This document shows positions 39,033 through 51,130 of a stretch of 64,000 nucleotides of DNA, piece after piece (position 1 is the stretch's first letter; every line of letters starts with the position of its first letter). The DNA is from Cephalopachus bancanus. Lineage: Eukaryota > Chordata > Mammalia > Primates > Tarsiidae. A program made the translations under genes and the position numbers. The notes under the pieces were generated by a model. That model had not been told where the DNA came from, made no database searches, and worked only from the letters and a program-made list of their open reading frames with translations. The stretch is taken from positions 930,001 through 994,000 of the forward strand of contig JAPVLO010000233.1 in NCBI GenBank assembly GCA_027257055.1. Reading direction: 5' to 3'.

Positions 39033-39075
39033 CTTTGACATCGATCAGAATGATGAAACGAAGGAGAAAGAACAT
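39033..39075 (-). CDS. RXFP2: RXFP2 exon 1 (coding part), signal peptide
   Basis: From the ATG at 39075 the frame encodes MFFLLRFIILIDVK plus one nt, then a consensus donor GTAAGG. It is a short hydrophobic stretch acting as the signal peptide and joins in phase 1 to exon 2 to make DFALT, as in known RXFP2. The human protein begins 17 residues earlier (remembered start MIVFLVFKHLFSLRLIT). Here the same frame upstream still reads KHLFSLRLIA but contains no ATG before an in-frame TAA at 39130-39132. I therefore chose the internal Met, which corresponds to human Met18. An Arg at residue 6 sits inside the hydrophobic core and an Asp at 12 near its end, so the signal may be weaker than usual. A non-AUG start or a sequencing difference cannot be excluded. 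Confidence 0.85.
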
Positions 39076-39128
39076 TGCAATCAATCTGAGGCTGAAGAGA
39101 TGTTTAATACCAGAAAAATAACAATAGG

Positions 39129-39134
39129 TTTATA
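39129..39134 (-). promoter_or_regulatory. TATA-like box upstream of RXFP2 exon 1
   Basis: TATAAA on the minus strand, 54 nt upstream of the chosen ATG. If used, transcription would start near 39100, giving a 5' UTR of about 25 nt that begins downstream of where the human initiation codon would map. This is a motif match only, in AT-rich DNA. Confidence 0.3.
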
Positions 39135-42100
39135 GCAATTGAGTTATTAGACACGTCCTCCTTATACCTCGGAAGGAGTTCTGATGTAGTAACTTGGGTA
39201 CATCCCAGTGGAGCATGCTCACAGCTAGAACTTCCCTGGCACAAGACGGCCAGACTCTTGTCACTCTGCAGCCGGTCTCCTTTGTTGTTTCTTTTTTGTT
39301 TCATTTTATTTTAAATCTACAGTTGTGTTCTTGGTCATTAATTTGTCATGGTGTGTAAAGGGAGATATACATAAGACTTCGGTGTTATTAGATAAGAAAA
39401 CTTTTTTTAATCACTTAACATTTTCCCCCTCAAAGCATGCGCAGCAATTTGCTCTCATTGAAATCCAAACATACAGAAGTTCTTAAATATGAAGGGATAT
39501 AGATTTTCACTGAATAGGCTATGAAACTCTTGACAAGCATATTTTCATACAATAAGCAAATGTCCAAAAGCCACTCACTGACAGACATGCAAAGAGCACC
39601 CACTTGTATTCAAATGCACTTAAATGTTTTCAAATGACATACAGAAAGATAGCAATAATTGAGATATATGGCCTTGTGTTAAATCATTACTTACGGCAAA
39701 ACAGTTACACAATATTTTGAACTTCACTTACTTCACCCATAATCATATTCCTTCTTCTTGAAGTGGATAATTTTATCCTTGCTTTCAATTCTGTGTTGCC
39801 TACCTATTAGAAAACATTAGTTATAATTTAGTTCCAGCCTCCTGAAAGCAGCTTCCTAAACAGCATAGTTAAAGTACAGAAAGGGACTCTTGGTTGTAGG
39901 ATTCTGTTGATACTAGAGTAATCATAGAAACTTCTCCAAAAAGATGTTGCAGAATTTCCGCATCTGAGGATCTGTATTACTAACTGGGAAATATCTATGT
40001 AGAAAACAGTTTGTCGTCCTGATTTGGAGACAATTTTGCAACTGAATGGTACGAATTATCTTATATGTTGTTATTAACTGTGTTTTAACAAAACTTTGAA
40101 AAACTATCTTGTGGTTGCTATTGTCATCACAAATCACAGGAGATGAGTTTTCCTTGTTCTTTCATTCCAGCCTTTCATAGAATAAGGATTCAAACAGAAT
40201 TTGAAATAAAAAGTATTTTATTTATCACATAAGGAAGTTTAGTGCTTTTCTCTTTTAAGGAGTTAAATCCCCTATGACACTTTTCAGATAATTTAGATGT
40301 ATTCTCATCTGATCTTTCAAACCAAAAGAAAAGCAACAGAGAGAATAAAGTAAAAGATGAAAAGAATTACTTTGAGATCTTTTCTTACATTCAAGCACCT
40401 TTTCTCCCCCCTTCACTAACCTCAAAGTCTTTTTAGATAACAATGGCCTGCTTTACTTTTTAAAAAATGAGGAATAATTAGTTTTTCTTACATTTTGGTT
40501 TCTGCTGCCAAGATGACGAATGCTAGTTTATAGTACTGACACTCTGAGCACAAATTTTTAAGTACAGTTAAATATCATGAATTGTCCATCACAAGTCTAT
40601 CTGGAGTTTAAATGTATTTTGTATCAAAATGCAATCTGGGAAGAGAAAAGAAATGCCAAAATTTCAAATGTATATTAAGTCTCAGTAATAGATTTACATT
40701 GCTAAACAGCTGAATCATTATTCCTTTTTGTTAGATTTTTTTCCAACATCAATATTTCAAATATTAACACAAACATCCAGAATTCAATAACTGTAAATAA
40801 TAGCTGAGAACATTGTTGGTTCATTGGTTTTTAAAGGCAAATAGTGCAAGTGTTGAAATGCAGCATTTCATTTAATACGTGTTAACTTTGATTTGTCTGG
40901 TGTGAATATGCAGCCTTTTGAACTGAAATGGAAATCGCTGAAATGTACGTAGGGAATCTAACATATGCATTTAAATAAGAGCAGATGAATTTACTTTTTT
41001 CTTGGTAAAGAGTTTCCAGAGAGTGATCACGCAGAGCTGAGATGGAAGACTTGTTCAAAGTGATCCCTCACTGGGTACTAACCTCAAAACCGCACGAGTG
41101 TCTTTTGTTGATATTTGTCTAAATCAACTCATCTCTTCATTCCAATTTCCTGTTGGTAGCACCCATACTTTTGGCAATAATAATATAAAAGTTCATGTAA
41201 ATATATTATTTACTACATAGTACAATTCAATATAATTCTGGCTAACCCTAGGGAATCTATTTACTGAAAGTACTAATTACCTAGGTCTGTGTTGAGGAGC
41301 GGGCAGATATTTTCTTTGCTTCCACTATAACTTTTCTGTACCTCTAAAAAAAATGTTAAATATAAAGTTCTTAAATCAAGAACATAATTTATTTAAATCT
41401 GGTCAGAAAACTCCAGTGTTAACACATGATGAGAATTCCGTGATTTTTGTAACACAGGCCATAATTCGCTATCTTGCTAAATTAAGGTTTTTAGTCAAGA
41501 TATTTACTACTTGGTAACATCTGCTCTACTTAATAATAGTATAGCCTTATAAACACTTCTTATTTCTACAGACCATATATTATTTTATTCACAAAACCTG
41601 ATCCATCAGAAGTTTAGAATCACTTTCTATTTTTGAGGAAAAAGACATAGTAATATTCAAAGAGTAAATTACATTCATAGATAAGATTATGATACATTAT
41701 AGAATAATAAATAACAGACTCCTAAGTTCATGATAGCAGGCCAACAGTGGGAACATTCTCCTGAGTATTCTCCTCACCGTAAATCCAGTGATGGTAAAAT
41801 CTTAGTCATTCAGCCCTACTAGCTAAGTATTTGGGATTATAACTATATGTTACCCTTTATATTTGAGGTGATAGCGTTAAGTCACCATTCAATAAGGCTG
41901 ATATTTTGAGTAACATTTTAGCAGTGGTAACAGATTTATTTGTACTCTATTGGCAGAGTAAACTTAACTGAATCACACGATCTCATTAGCATACTGCGTC
42001 CATCACTTGAGCAAACCAGTTCTGGTATAAGGTCCATTTGGACCAAGAAAGTAAAAGTTAAGTGTTTTAACACTGATGTTCTAAGTTTAAGATAATTTAA

Positions 42101-42589
42101 GTCATGTTCCATTTATCTGGGAATTTCAACTCTTGGCAAGCTCAGCTTTTAGGAGCACAGCCATGAACCTAGAGTAAAAAATATCACCAAGACTTTCACT
42201 ACCAGCAGTATTGTAGGTTAGTGACTCTAAAAGTATTTCTTGCTTGAAAATATTATAATGGCTCCTGCATTAAAAAATTTTTTTTGTTGTTGCATTTCTG
42301 GAGTCTTCAAAATGAGGGGAGTCAGGTCTAAAGGGAAAATGCAGGGCAAAACAAAAACCAAATACTGAAATGGCAATGGAGCCCAGAAAACAAATATAAA
42401 AGACAAGATCGCCTTGCAAAGAAGTGCAGATACCAGAGCTGCAACTTTTAGGCCAGGCCTAAGTGGCAAAGTCTGAAAGCTGAGTCAGAGCCTCCTCGGA
42501 GAATCAAACTGAGGACTATTAAAGGGGTCTCCTTCCCCACCCCAGAAACATCACTGCAAAAGAAATGCAAACTCGGTAAGAAAAATATT

Positions 42590-42950
42590 CTTGGCAGACC
42601 CTCTCAGTAGGCAGTATATGTCTGCTCCATTGGCTTTTGACTTGCCATGAGACCTGTTTTCACCAACGGAATGTGAGTAGATGTGACATATGCCACCTCT
42701 CAGCAGAGGCTTTAAGTGTGCTTCTGTGGTATGTCGTGGCCATCGTGCTCCCTCATCCCTTAGCCTGAATGAGGGTCACAAGGAGCGAGCTTGAACCAGA
42801 GTCCAGTCAGGCCCAGAAGAGTCACAGAAGACCCACAGACTCTTAGGTAAGTCATATGTGTTTATTGTTGTAAGCCACTGAGACCTTGACTTTATTGTTG
42901 CTGTTGTGTTTGCAACAACAAAACCTAACTCAAGCAGACAGACAGATATG
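42590..42950 (+). mobile_element. Possible ancient interspersed repeat
   Basis: CCAACGGAATGTGAGTAGATG, CTCAGCAGAGGCTTTAAGTGTG and TTATTGTTGTAAGCCACTGAGA resemble a common old mammalian LTR/MER sequence. The family is not assigned. Confidence 0.4.
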
Positions 42951-44002
42951 GAAATCATTAGTCTGATCCTTAGTTTTACAAGGCAAAAACTGAGGTGATC
43001 AGCCTAGAGGCATGTGCTGTGTATATTGAATAAATTAATACATAAATTCAATTTTTCTTTGCAGAACTTTTCTTCTTTTGGAATGTATATTATGTTATTC
43101 CCAAGTTTCTTAGAGTGAATTATTCAAAGATCGCTTTCAGAGCTGGCATTCCTTTCATGATTCAAAAAAATGATTCCTGAACATTCACTAACGTCTTTTG
43201 TTTTTCCGAACTTCTGTGTAATATGCCTGAACTTCATTACACATTTAGTCAATGGGTGCTATTTTCTAATGCATGTGTGTCACGGTCTCTAAGTACCTTC
43301 ATTTTAAAGCTTCAGGTGACATAAAATAAACTAGAACATTATAAGGTGGCTGTTTAAATTTTCATGGCTGATTATGGAGTTTACCCGGAAAGAATGAGCT
43401 TTTATTTACGGAACACCAACCATGTATACTGCTGGGCAATGATCTTTGCTTTAAAGTGAAAAGTCACAAATCATTTTTATCTACATGCTTTTCAAATCCA
43501 TTTTACCAGTTCTTCATTTGATAAGATTATAAAAACACAAACCTGTTGGTGCTCCCAGGTGCTCCTCACCCTAGCCCCAATACTCAGGATGGACATTATT
43601 CTTACTCTGTTCTCGTATCTCACCTTTTGCCTAAGTGTGAGCCCTGGCTCGTGTGGTTTCTTGACACTCTCACTTTCCTCATTCTGACAGCTGACTGGAA
43701 TATACAGAAAAATGCCTCAAAGTGTTCATTTCAGATGAAAGAATGAATTAGCAGAAGCAAGGCCCCAATTATTCATTGATTCACCTCTGAGAGCAGTGTT
43801 AACTCTTCTCATCTTTGAGCAATCCAAGGACCACCGAGGATGGATATTTTAATTTCAGCGATTGATGTGTTTGTTCATCAAACTTTGACTGAGTTTATGT
43901 TTAAGCCGAAGAATGAGGGAGTGTGGCGTGTGCCGTGGACTGGAGTGAGTGAAGGGGGCTGTGGGAAGACATCACATGTGCAAGTAGAGGGGGGTGTTTT
44001 TT

Positions 44003-44561
44003 TTTTTAATTTAATTTTAAATATGTGAGGTACAATTTACAGTTAGGTATACAGATGTTCATTATGCAGGTATCCTTCTGGATGAGGTGTGCCCTCCCTC
44101 CCCTGGCAGTTTTCCACTACCGCCAACCCCTTTCTTATAGCATTATGATAGCTGTTCAAGGTCTGCTTATGAGTGAGAACATGTGGTACTCGGCTCTTTT
44201 TTTCTGTGATAAATCACTCAGTGTTATAGCCTCTAAGTCCATCCAAGGTGCTGCAGAGTTTATCATTTTGTCCTTCTTTATGGCTCCATAATATTCCACC
44301 ATGTATGTGTACCACACTTTAAAAAATCCAGTCCTCTTTCAATGGGCAGCACAATTGGTTCTGTGTTTTTGCTATTGTGAATAATGCTGCAATAAACATG
44401 CATGCACAGGTATCTTTCTCATAGAGTGATTTGAGTTCCTCCGGATATATTCCCAGTAGGGGGATTGCGGGGTCATATGGGATGTCGATTTTTAGATCTT
44501 TTGGGAATCGCCACACTGTTTTCCACAGAGGCTGTACTAGTTTACACTCCCACCAAGATAT
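44003..44561 (-). mobile_element. L1 3' end, reverse
   Basis: GTGAGGTACAATTTACAGTTAGG, TGAGTGAGAACATGTGGTACTC, TCCATAATATTCCACCATG, CTCCGGATATATTCCCAGTAG, ending at CTAGTTTACACTCCCACCAA inside ORF2. Confidence 0.94.
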
Positions 44562-44599
44562 ACAGACTTCATGTGGCAGGAATGGGAGAGTCGTTGAAA

Positions 44600-44826
44600 A
44601 CTTGGAGTCAAAATGGACAGGTGAGCAGGTTGGCATGGCTTCATGTGGAGGGTGGTTGAAGAGGACAGAGGTTGAAGACCGGAGGGCCAGTGAGATGTAT
44701 TGCAATAGTCCGGGAAGGCATAAGCCAACACTATGGCAGGAGAAACAAGAGGCAACAGATATGAGATATGTTTTGGCGGTAGAACTGACAGGATGATGAG
44801 CCCTGGGAGGCGGGGGGGGAGAGAGA

Positions 44827-44859
<33 letters not shown>

Positions 44860-45060
44860 GAGCCTCAGGTGACTCTCAGGTCTCTGGATTGACCAATGGA
44901 TAATAGCACTAGAAAGAGGAGTGTTTGATCAGGGATGATGTTGAGTATTTCCATATGCTGACTCTGAGAAGCCTGGGAGATATCCAGACAGCAATGTCCA
45001 GCCAGCAGGTGGAAAGAGAAATCAGAATGCAGGAAAGAGTTGCGGTCTGGGAAACAAGAC
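44600..45060 (+). mobile_element. Possible ancient mammalian repeat
   Basis: ATTGCAATAGTCCGGGAAGGC, GATATGTTTTGGCGGTAGAAC, GTGACTCTCAGGTCTCTGG and ATATCCAGACAGCAATGTCCAG follow a common dispersed mammalian sequence that I cannot name with certainty. Split by the GA repeat. Confidence 0.4.
44811..44861 (+). repeat. G-run plus (GA)n microsatellite
   Basis: GGCGGGGGGGGA followed by about 20 GA units with one CA interruption. Confidence 0.95.
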
Positions 45061-45580
45061 GTCTCACTTGCAGAAATAGTTCCCTAAAATACTTTAAAGG
45101 GATTGGAAAGCTAAATGGGGAACACAGCTCAAATTTTGAAGTCACTCAGCTGTTACATCGCAGGAGACATTCATTAAGAAGCCTTATTAAAAAATCATTA
45201 AAATTCTAAGGCACTCAAGGTACTAGAGTTAACACACAGCTAATATCAGATTACTATCTAATGAACATTTATTATGTGACTAGCATACGGAGTTTCATTT
45301 GGGTAAACCCAAGTAAAGGAGTTAAGATAAGAAAAATTACAATGCCATGGGGTGTAGGTGAGGGCATTGAACAATAAGATGCTGAAAATCACTGGATGCT
45401 TCAATACAATGCTCTGGGTTTCAAAATGGGTATTTAAGGCATGCAAAGCTGACAAATGAATGAGGAAAACACTAAACTGTGGAAATGTTGAAATATTATT
45501 ATATTTTTATATTACTAAACATGTGTAAATATGCACATACAATTAGTGATATTTGTTGTATATAAACTATAACTCAATGA
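45061..45580. other. Intergenic, unrecognised
   Basis: No gene or repeat supported. Confidence 0.4.
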
Positions 45581-45581
45581 A

Positions 45582-45622
45582 CTTTATATATATATGTATA
45601 TACATATATACATATATATGTG
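45582..45622. repeat. (TA)n-rich palindromic tract
   Basis: TATATATATATGTATATACA followed by ATATACATATATATGTG; self-complementary. Confidence 0.9.
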
Positions 45623-45659
45623 TTTCCATTACTGGACAGAAAACATTTTTGTTTCTGTT

Positions 45660-46110
45660 GCATGCTACATTAAAGGAGTTTATTTCCTTTTTTATGGCTG
45701 CATAATATTCCATTGTGTGTATGTACCACATTTTTTTAATCCAGTCTAGCTTCGATGGACAGTGTGGTTGGTTCCATGTTTTTGCTATTGTGAATAGAGC
45801 GGCAACAAACATATGGACTTCACAGCAGCTTGGATGGATTTAGAGATGATCAAACTCAACGATCTATCATAGAAACAAAGAATAGAGTCACCATATGTTC
45901 TCACTCATAAGTGGACCTCGAACAATTATAATACTATAAGAAAGGGATTGGCAGTAGTGGGAAACTGTCAGGGGATGGGGGGTGGAACTGGCAGTTGAGG
46001 GAAACTGCCAGGGGAGGAAGGGACACACCTCATCAACAAAGGTACCTGTGAATGAACATTTGTGTACCTAACCCTGAATTGTACCCCACATCTTTATCAT
46101 AAAAAAAATA
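45660..46110 (+). mobile_element. L1 with 5' inversion
   Basis: 45670-45812 is minus-strand L1 ORF2 end (GGCTGCATAATATTCCATTG, GTTTTTGCTATTGTGAATAG). From ATGGACTTCACAGCAGCTTG at 45813 the same element continues on the plus strand to ACCCTGAATTGTACCCCACA. The two pieces are adjacent in L1 order. Confidence 0.9.
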
Positions 46111-46114
46111 ATCG

Positions 46115-46640
46115 ACTGGTCTGAAAAAAAAGAACTTATTTCAATCAAATTGATGAGGCCAAATAACTAGAATTTTTCAAGCACAGAGTCATGGGAAGAC
46201 TGAAATTCTGTCTCTGAAGCAGATGCATGTAAGGATGACCTCTCTAACCCTCTATTTTAGGATTCTCCAGAACTTTAGTCAGGACCAATGGATCTCAGAA
46301 GGATTCAAAAGAGCTGAGAGAGGGGCTGAGGTACCAGAGAGAGAAATGATTTCACTAACTGGTGCCAAGAATGCCCTGAAGCTTTTGTCTGTCTCATGCA
46401 GCACAGCTGGCTGTCTAGAATCTGCTCATCTTCCCTTTCCACATGTCCCTGGAGGTATGTAGACACTCTTTGTATTCTTTGCACCTCCAAATCTATCCAT
46501 GATGTTCATCAAGTCATATTTAACATATATTGTTCGTTTATAGTCTATATTATTTAAGTAAATACATATATGTCATGTAATAGGATATGACTTAGGAAGA
46601 TGGGAGAGGGAGGGGACCCATCATCACAGTTACAATACAG
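46115..46640. other. Intergenic, unrecognised
   Basis: No supported feature. Confidence 0.4.
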
Positions 46641-46658
46641 TATTTGGAAAGTGACTTT

Positions 46659-46965
46659 AGGCCGGGCGTGGTGGCTGAAGCCTGTAATCCCAGCACTTTG
46701 GGAGGCCAAGGCAAAAGGATTGCCTGAGTCCACGGGTTCGAGACCAGCCTGGACAAACTGGCAAGACCTCGTCTCTACAATAAATCAGAAAATTAGCCAG
46801 GCATGGTAGCATGTACCTGTAGTTCCAGTTACTTGGAAGGTTGATGCAGAAGGATCACTTGAGCCCAGCAGGTTGACGCTGGGGTAGCCACGAGCATGCC
46901 ACTGCACTCCAGCCTGGGCAACAGAGTGAGAGTCCAACTCAAAAAAAAAAAAAAAGAAAGAGAAA
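46659..46965 (+). mobile_element. Dimeric Alu
   Basis: GGCCGGGCGTGGTGGCTGAAG; duplication AAAGTGACTTT at 46648-46658 and 46966-46976. Confidence 0.96.
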
Positions 46966-46976
46966 AAAGTGACTTT

Positions 46977-48026
46977 GCCAAGAGAAAGATCGTATGTAGT
47001 AGAACAACCAGTGACAAATACTTATGAAGTGAACAGGTACAATGGAGAACAGTTAAGACAAATAAACTGAAACAGTGCGAAGCTTCCAAATGTCAAAGCT
47101 ATACTGTAAGTTTATAAAAGTAATGGAGGAATTCCAGAATTATATATATATTTTCTTTTTCTGCTCAGGAAAGATCACAGAATAAGAAAGCTTCTCTTTC
47201 AAGATGATGTTAATAATAGTTAGCTGTGTTATTTTTCTGTTTGAGACTATTAACAACCACTTTCTTAGAAAGTCATATAACCATATCAACAATCACATCA
47301 GGCAGAATCATATTCAGATATTGTTAACAGAACAACTGTCCACGACTCAGAAATAAATACTGGTTTTTCCAGGAATGACTGAGCTGCTGGCTTTAGAGGA
47401 AGGCCAACGCTTACATCATCATATATTACTATGGTGTTTACATGAGGTGGGTGCTTATGAAATGTTTACTAAGGAAGTGGCTTGACTTCACTGTAGCAGA
47501 ATTCTTCTCTACCATTTTCTTATTTTTTGTGTTGCTGTTCAATCTTATCTTATTTGCAGTTGAAGTGTTCCACAAACATAAAAATCTCCTGAGGTAACTG
47601 GTATCAATGATTGTATAAAGTTATAGTTATTTATAGCGATTGCCAAGTGTAACAATATACAAAGCCTCTAGTGGATGCATATAGGAATACTCCTGAAAAA
47701 CAGAAACATCATACACAATTCTGTGTTTCTTACTGTGTGCAGATTTTTGATCTATAAGACTTTTCCAGGATAAACCCTCTGGATTCTGGATGAGATTATC
47801 ATTTGAACTGAGTACTTTGTAAAATATTCGCTTTCTGGGAAAAAAATCATTCTAACTCATCCTTTTAGATTAGCACTCAATATAAACAAAAATATGCTGT
47901 GTCCAATAATTAAAAAAAATTTAAAAACATTTATTGAGTTATACCTTATTTACAATAAGTATAACTAATGTTAATGTATATATTTACATAAATTTTAGGC
48001 CCTACCTTTAAGCCTATAATAAATTT
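46977..48026. other. Intergenic, unrecognised
   Basis: AT-rich, nothing supported. Confidence 0.4.
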
Positions 48027-48040
48027 TTGAGTTACATTTT

Positions 48041-48325
48041 TTTTTTTTTTTGAGTTGGAGTCTCACTCTGTCGCCCAGACTGGAGTGCAGTGGCCACTCC
48101 CGGCCACCGCAGCCTCGACCTGCTGGGCTCCGGTGATCCTTCCGCCTCAGCCTTCCAAGTAGCTGGAACTACAGGCATGCGCTACCACACCCGGTTGATT
48201 TTTTTGATTTATTATAGAGATGAGGTCTCGCTGCCCAGGTGGGTCTCGAACCCGTGGGCTCAGGCAATCCACTCACCTCAGCCTCCCAAAGGTGCGGGAT
48301 TACAGGCTGAGCCACCGAGCCCAGC
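48041..48325 (-). mobile_element. Dimeric Alu
   Basis: TTGAGTTGGAGTCTCACTC to CACCGAGCCCAGC. Perfect 14-bp duplication TTGAGTTACATTTT at 48027-48040 and 48326-48339. Confidence 0.97.
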
Positions 48326-48379
48326 TTGAGTTACATTTTGCTTATGGTATGTGAGGTTCAGTTTCTTGAATGTGGGTAT

Positions 48380-50020
48380 TCAATTGCTTCAGCAATAACT
48401 GTTGAAAAGATTATCATCTCCCTATTGAATTGCCCTGAAAGCTCTGCTAAAAATTAATTCACTATATATTTGTGGGTCTGTTTATGGATTTTCTATTGGT
48501 TTATAGTCTATTCTTTTGCCAATATTATACTGTCTTGATTACTGTAGGTTTATAATAAATCTTTGAATCGAGTCCTCCAAATGTGTTCTTTTGCAAAGTT
48601 GTTTTAATAATTCTTGATGGTTTGCATTTCCCTGGATGAGTTTATCAGTTTCTATACTTTCTGGTATTGTGACTGGGATTTTGTGGACCCATAAATAAAT
48701 CTGGGACGAATTTACTTCTTAACAAAATAGGGTCTTCCGGTTCATAAACAGGGTTATCTGTGGCCATCTAATTAAGTCTTCTTTAATGTCTTTTCACAAT
48801 GTTTTGTAATTTGTAGTGTACAGATATTGCATATATTTGTTTGAAATCATCCTTAATCCTTTTAGATGTTATGGTGATGTATGCTTTTTAACATAACATT
48901 TTATTTCCATTTATGGCACGCATATGAGAATATAGTGGTTTTTATATATTGGTGTCACATATAGAAACTTTGCTAAACATACTTGCTCATTCTGGTAGCT
49001 TTTTTGTAGACTACTCAGAACGTCCTATATAGATTATCATACATCTGTCAATAAAGACGGTTATGCTTCTTTTCTAATCGTATGCCTTTTGTATGTTTTT
49101 CTTGTCTTGTTGCACATGCCACGATCTTCAGTACAATGTTGAATAGACGTGATGAGAGGGGACACCCTTGCCTATTTCTGTGTTGGGGGAAGCATTGGGT
49201 CTTTTACCATTATGATGTAATTTTTTTAAGAGAATGATATAAATTTTTTTCCCAGATTCTCTCTCAATTTGAGGAAGTTTCCTTCCATTCTTAGTGTGCT
49301 AGGAGTTTTTTTTTTTTAAATCATGAATGAGTGTTGGGTTTTTTCGCATGCTTTTTATGCATCCATTTACATAATATTATTCTTTGCTCTTATTATATAC
49401 ATTTTTTGTAGCCTATTTCAGTTTTCCAAAGCTGATATTAAAAAAAGCAATGCTTTAAAGATAGTACTTCACTGTCTTCTTTCTTTCATTATTTTCAATG
49501 AGAAGTTTTTGATCATTGTCTTTTTTTTTTTTTTTGAGTTGGAGTCTCATTCTGTCACCCAGGCTGGAGTGCAGTGGCCACTCCCGGCCACCGCAGCCTC
49601 GACCTGCTGGGCTCCGGCGATCCTTCTGCCTCAGCCTTCCAAGTAGCCGGAATTACAGGCATGCGCTACCATGCCCGGCTGAGTTTTTGATTTATTGTAG
49701 AGATGAGGTCTCGCTGCCCAGGCGGGTCTCGAACCCACGGACTCAGGCAATCCACTCACCTCAGCCTCCCAGAGGTGCGGGATTACAGGCTGAGCCACCG
49801 AGCCTGGCTGATCATTCTTATCTTTGATTTCTGGCATGTAATATGGGTTTTTCCTCCTCTAGTTCTTTTGAATAACTATTGGTTTTAAGTAATTTGATTA
49901 TTATGTGTCTTTAGTGTAGTATTCTTTTACTGCTTCCTGAGCCTGGAGTTTGTTGAGCTTCTTGGATCTGTGGGTTTATAGCTGTCAGTAAATTTATAAA
50001 ATTTACAGTGATTATTTCTT
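48380..50020 (-). mobile_element. Old L1 ORF2 body, split by an Alu
   Basis: On the plus strand TTTGTGGGTCTGTTTATGG, CCAATATTATACTGTCTTGA, GTACAATGTTGAATAGACGTG and GGGGACACCCTTGCC are antisense L1 ORF2 landmarks. The Alu 49518-49808 interrupts it; the part after about 49880 is less certain. Confidence 0.85.
49518..49808 (-). mobile_element. Dimeric Alu inside old L1
   Basis: GAGTTGGAGTCTCATTCTGTC to CACCGAGCCTGGC; duplication TGATCATT at 49510-49517 and 49809-49816. Confidence 0.96.
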
Positions 50021-50498
50021 CAAATGTATTGATTTAAGGAGTTGTAAAACTTAAAAAGGCAGACAGGAAGAAAAAATGAGAACAGCAATTTTTTTCAATA
50101 AACATTTCTTTTTCAAAATTTCAAAGTTCAGAAGACTAGAAAGCTAGCAAAAACACTGGAGAATACATACATTTTAGGACTGTGGAGATGGAATGGAACA
50201 CTAGATGGTGCGTATCATGGAGAACTTTGATTTTTGACATGAAGCCTTTGGACTTGATGTAACAGATGACAAAAAAACCATTTGTGTCCATTGAGTAATA
50301 GAAAAATGGAGGGAAGCTTTATTTTAATAAGACTGGTCAGGTTGTGATACCGAAGATAGAACAGAGGAAGAAGAGAGAGGCCAGGGGATGGGAGAGCAGT
50401 TTGGGAAAAGGCAAAATTAGATCTACATCTCACCCCAAACCCAAGAATAGATTCTCAGTGGATGAAAGATCTGAAAGAGAATGATGAAAAATTGCAAG
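50021..50498. other. Intergenic, unrecognised
   Basis: No supported feature. The stretch ends at the left border of a DNA transposon. Confidence 0.4.
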
Positions 50499-50623
50499 TA
50501 TAGTCATCCCTTGGTACCCGTAGGCTCTAGGACCCTCCTGCAGACAACAAAGTTCACAGACACTCAAGTCCCTTCTATAAAATGGCTTAGTGTTTGCATA
50601 TAGCCTACACACGTCCTCTTGTG

Positions 50624-51006
50624 TGCAGTCATGCATCTCTTCATGGCGAGGATGTATTCCGAGACAATGTGCTGTTCAGTGATTTCGTTGTTATGTGAAC
50701 ATAGAGTCAGTCATAGAGTGTACTTACACAGAACATCAGTCATAGAGTGTATTTACACAATCCTGGATGGTAGAGGCTGCTACATACCTAGGCCATATGA
50801 TACAGCCTATGGCTCATAGACCACAAACCTGTACAGTGTGTTTCTGTACTGAATACTGTGGCAGTTGTGACACGGTGGTAAGTATTTGTGTATCTGAGCA
50901 TAGAAAAGTTACAGTAAAAATATGGTATTATAATCTTATAGGGCCACCATCATATATGCCGTTCATCACTGACCAAAATATGGTCATGCAGCACATGACT
51001 GTGCTT
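50624..51006. mobile_element. Second nonautonomous DNA transposon nested in the first
   Basis: Starts CAGTCATGCATCTCTTCATG and ends CATGCAGCACATGACTGTG, imperfect inverted termini. The body AGAGTGTACTTACACAGAAC, CCACAAACCTGTACAGTGTG and TCTTATAGGGCCACCATC is a familiar dispersed human-type MER element. About 380 bp. Confidence 0.82.
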
Positions 51007-51130
51007 TAAGTAATCTCTGGATTAGTTATAATACCCCAAACAATATAAATGCTATGTAAGTAGTTGTACTGTATTGCTTTAAAATCTGTATTGTGTTTAT
51101 TGTTGTATTGTTAATTTTTATTGTTTTTCT

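Larger units (their letters stand above)
36344..44000. other. Repeat-poor AT-rich block around RXFP2 exon 1
   Basis: For 7.6 kb I find no Alu, L1 or long microsatellite, whereas the rest of the window averages an Alu or L1 about every 1.5 kb. It holds exon 1 (39033-39075), the CTCF-like site (36670), small tandem repeats at 38534-38602 (ACTATGTTAACAA units) and one possible old repeat near 42.6-42.9 kb. No other exon was recognised. Confidence 0.7.
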
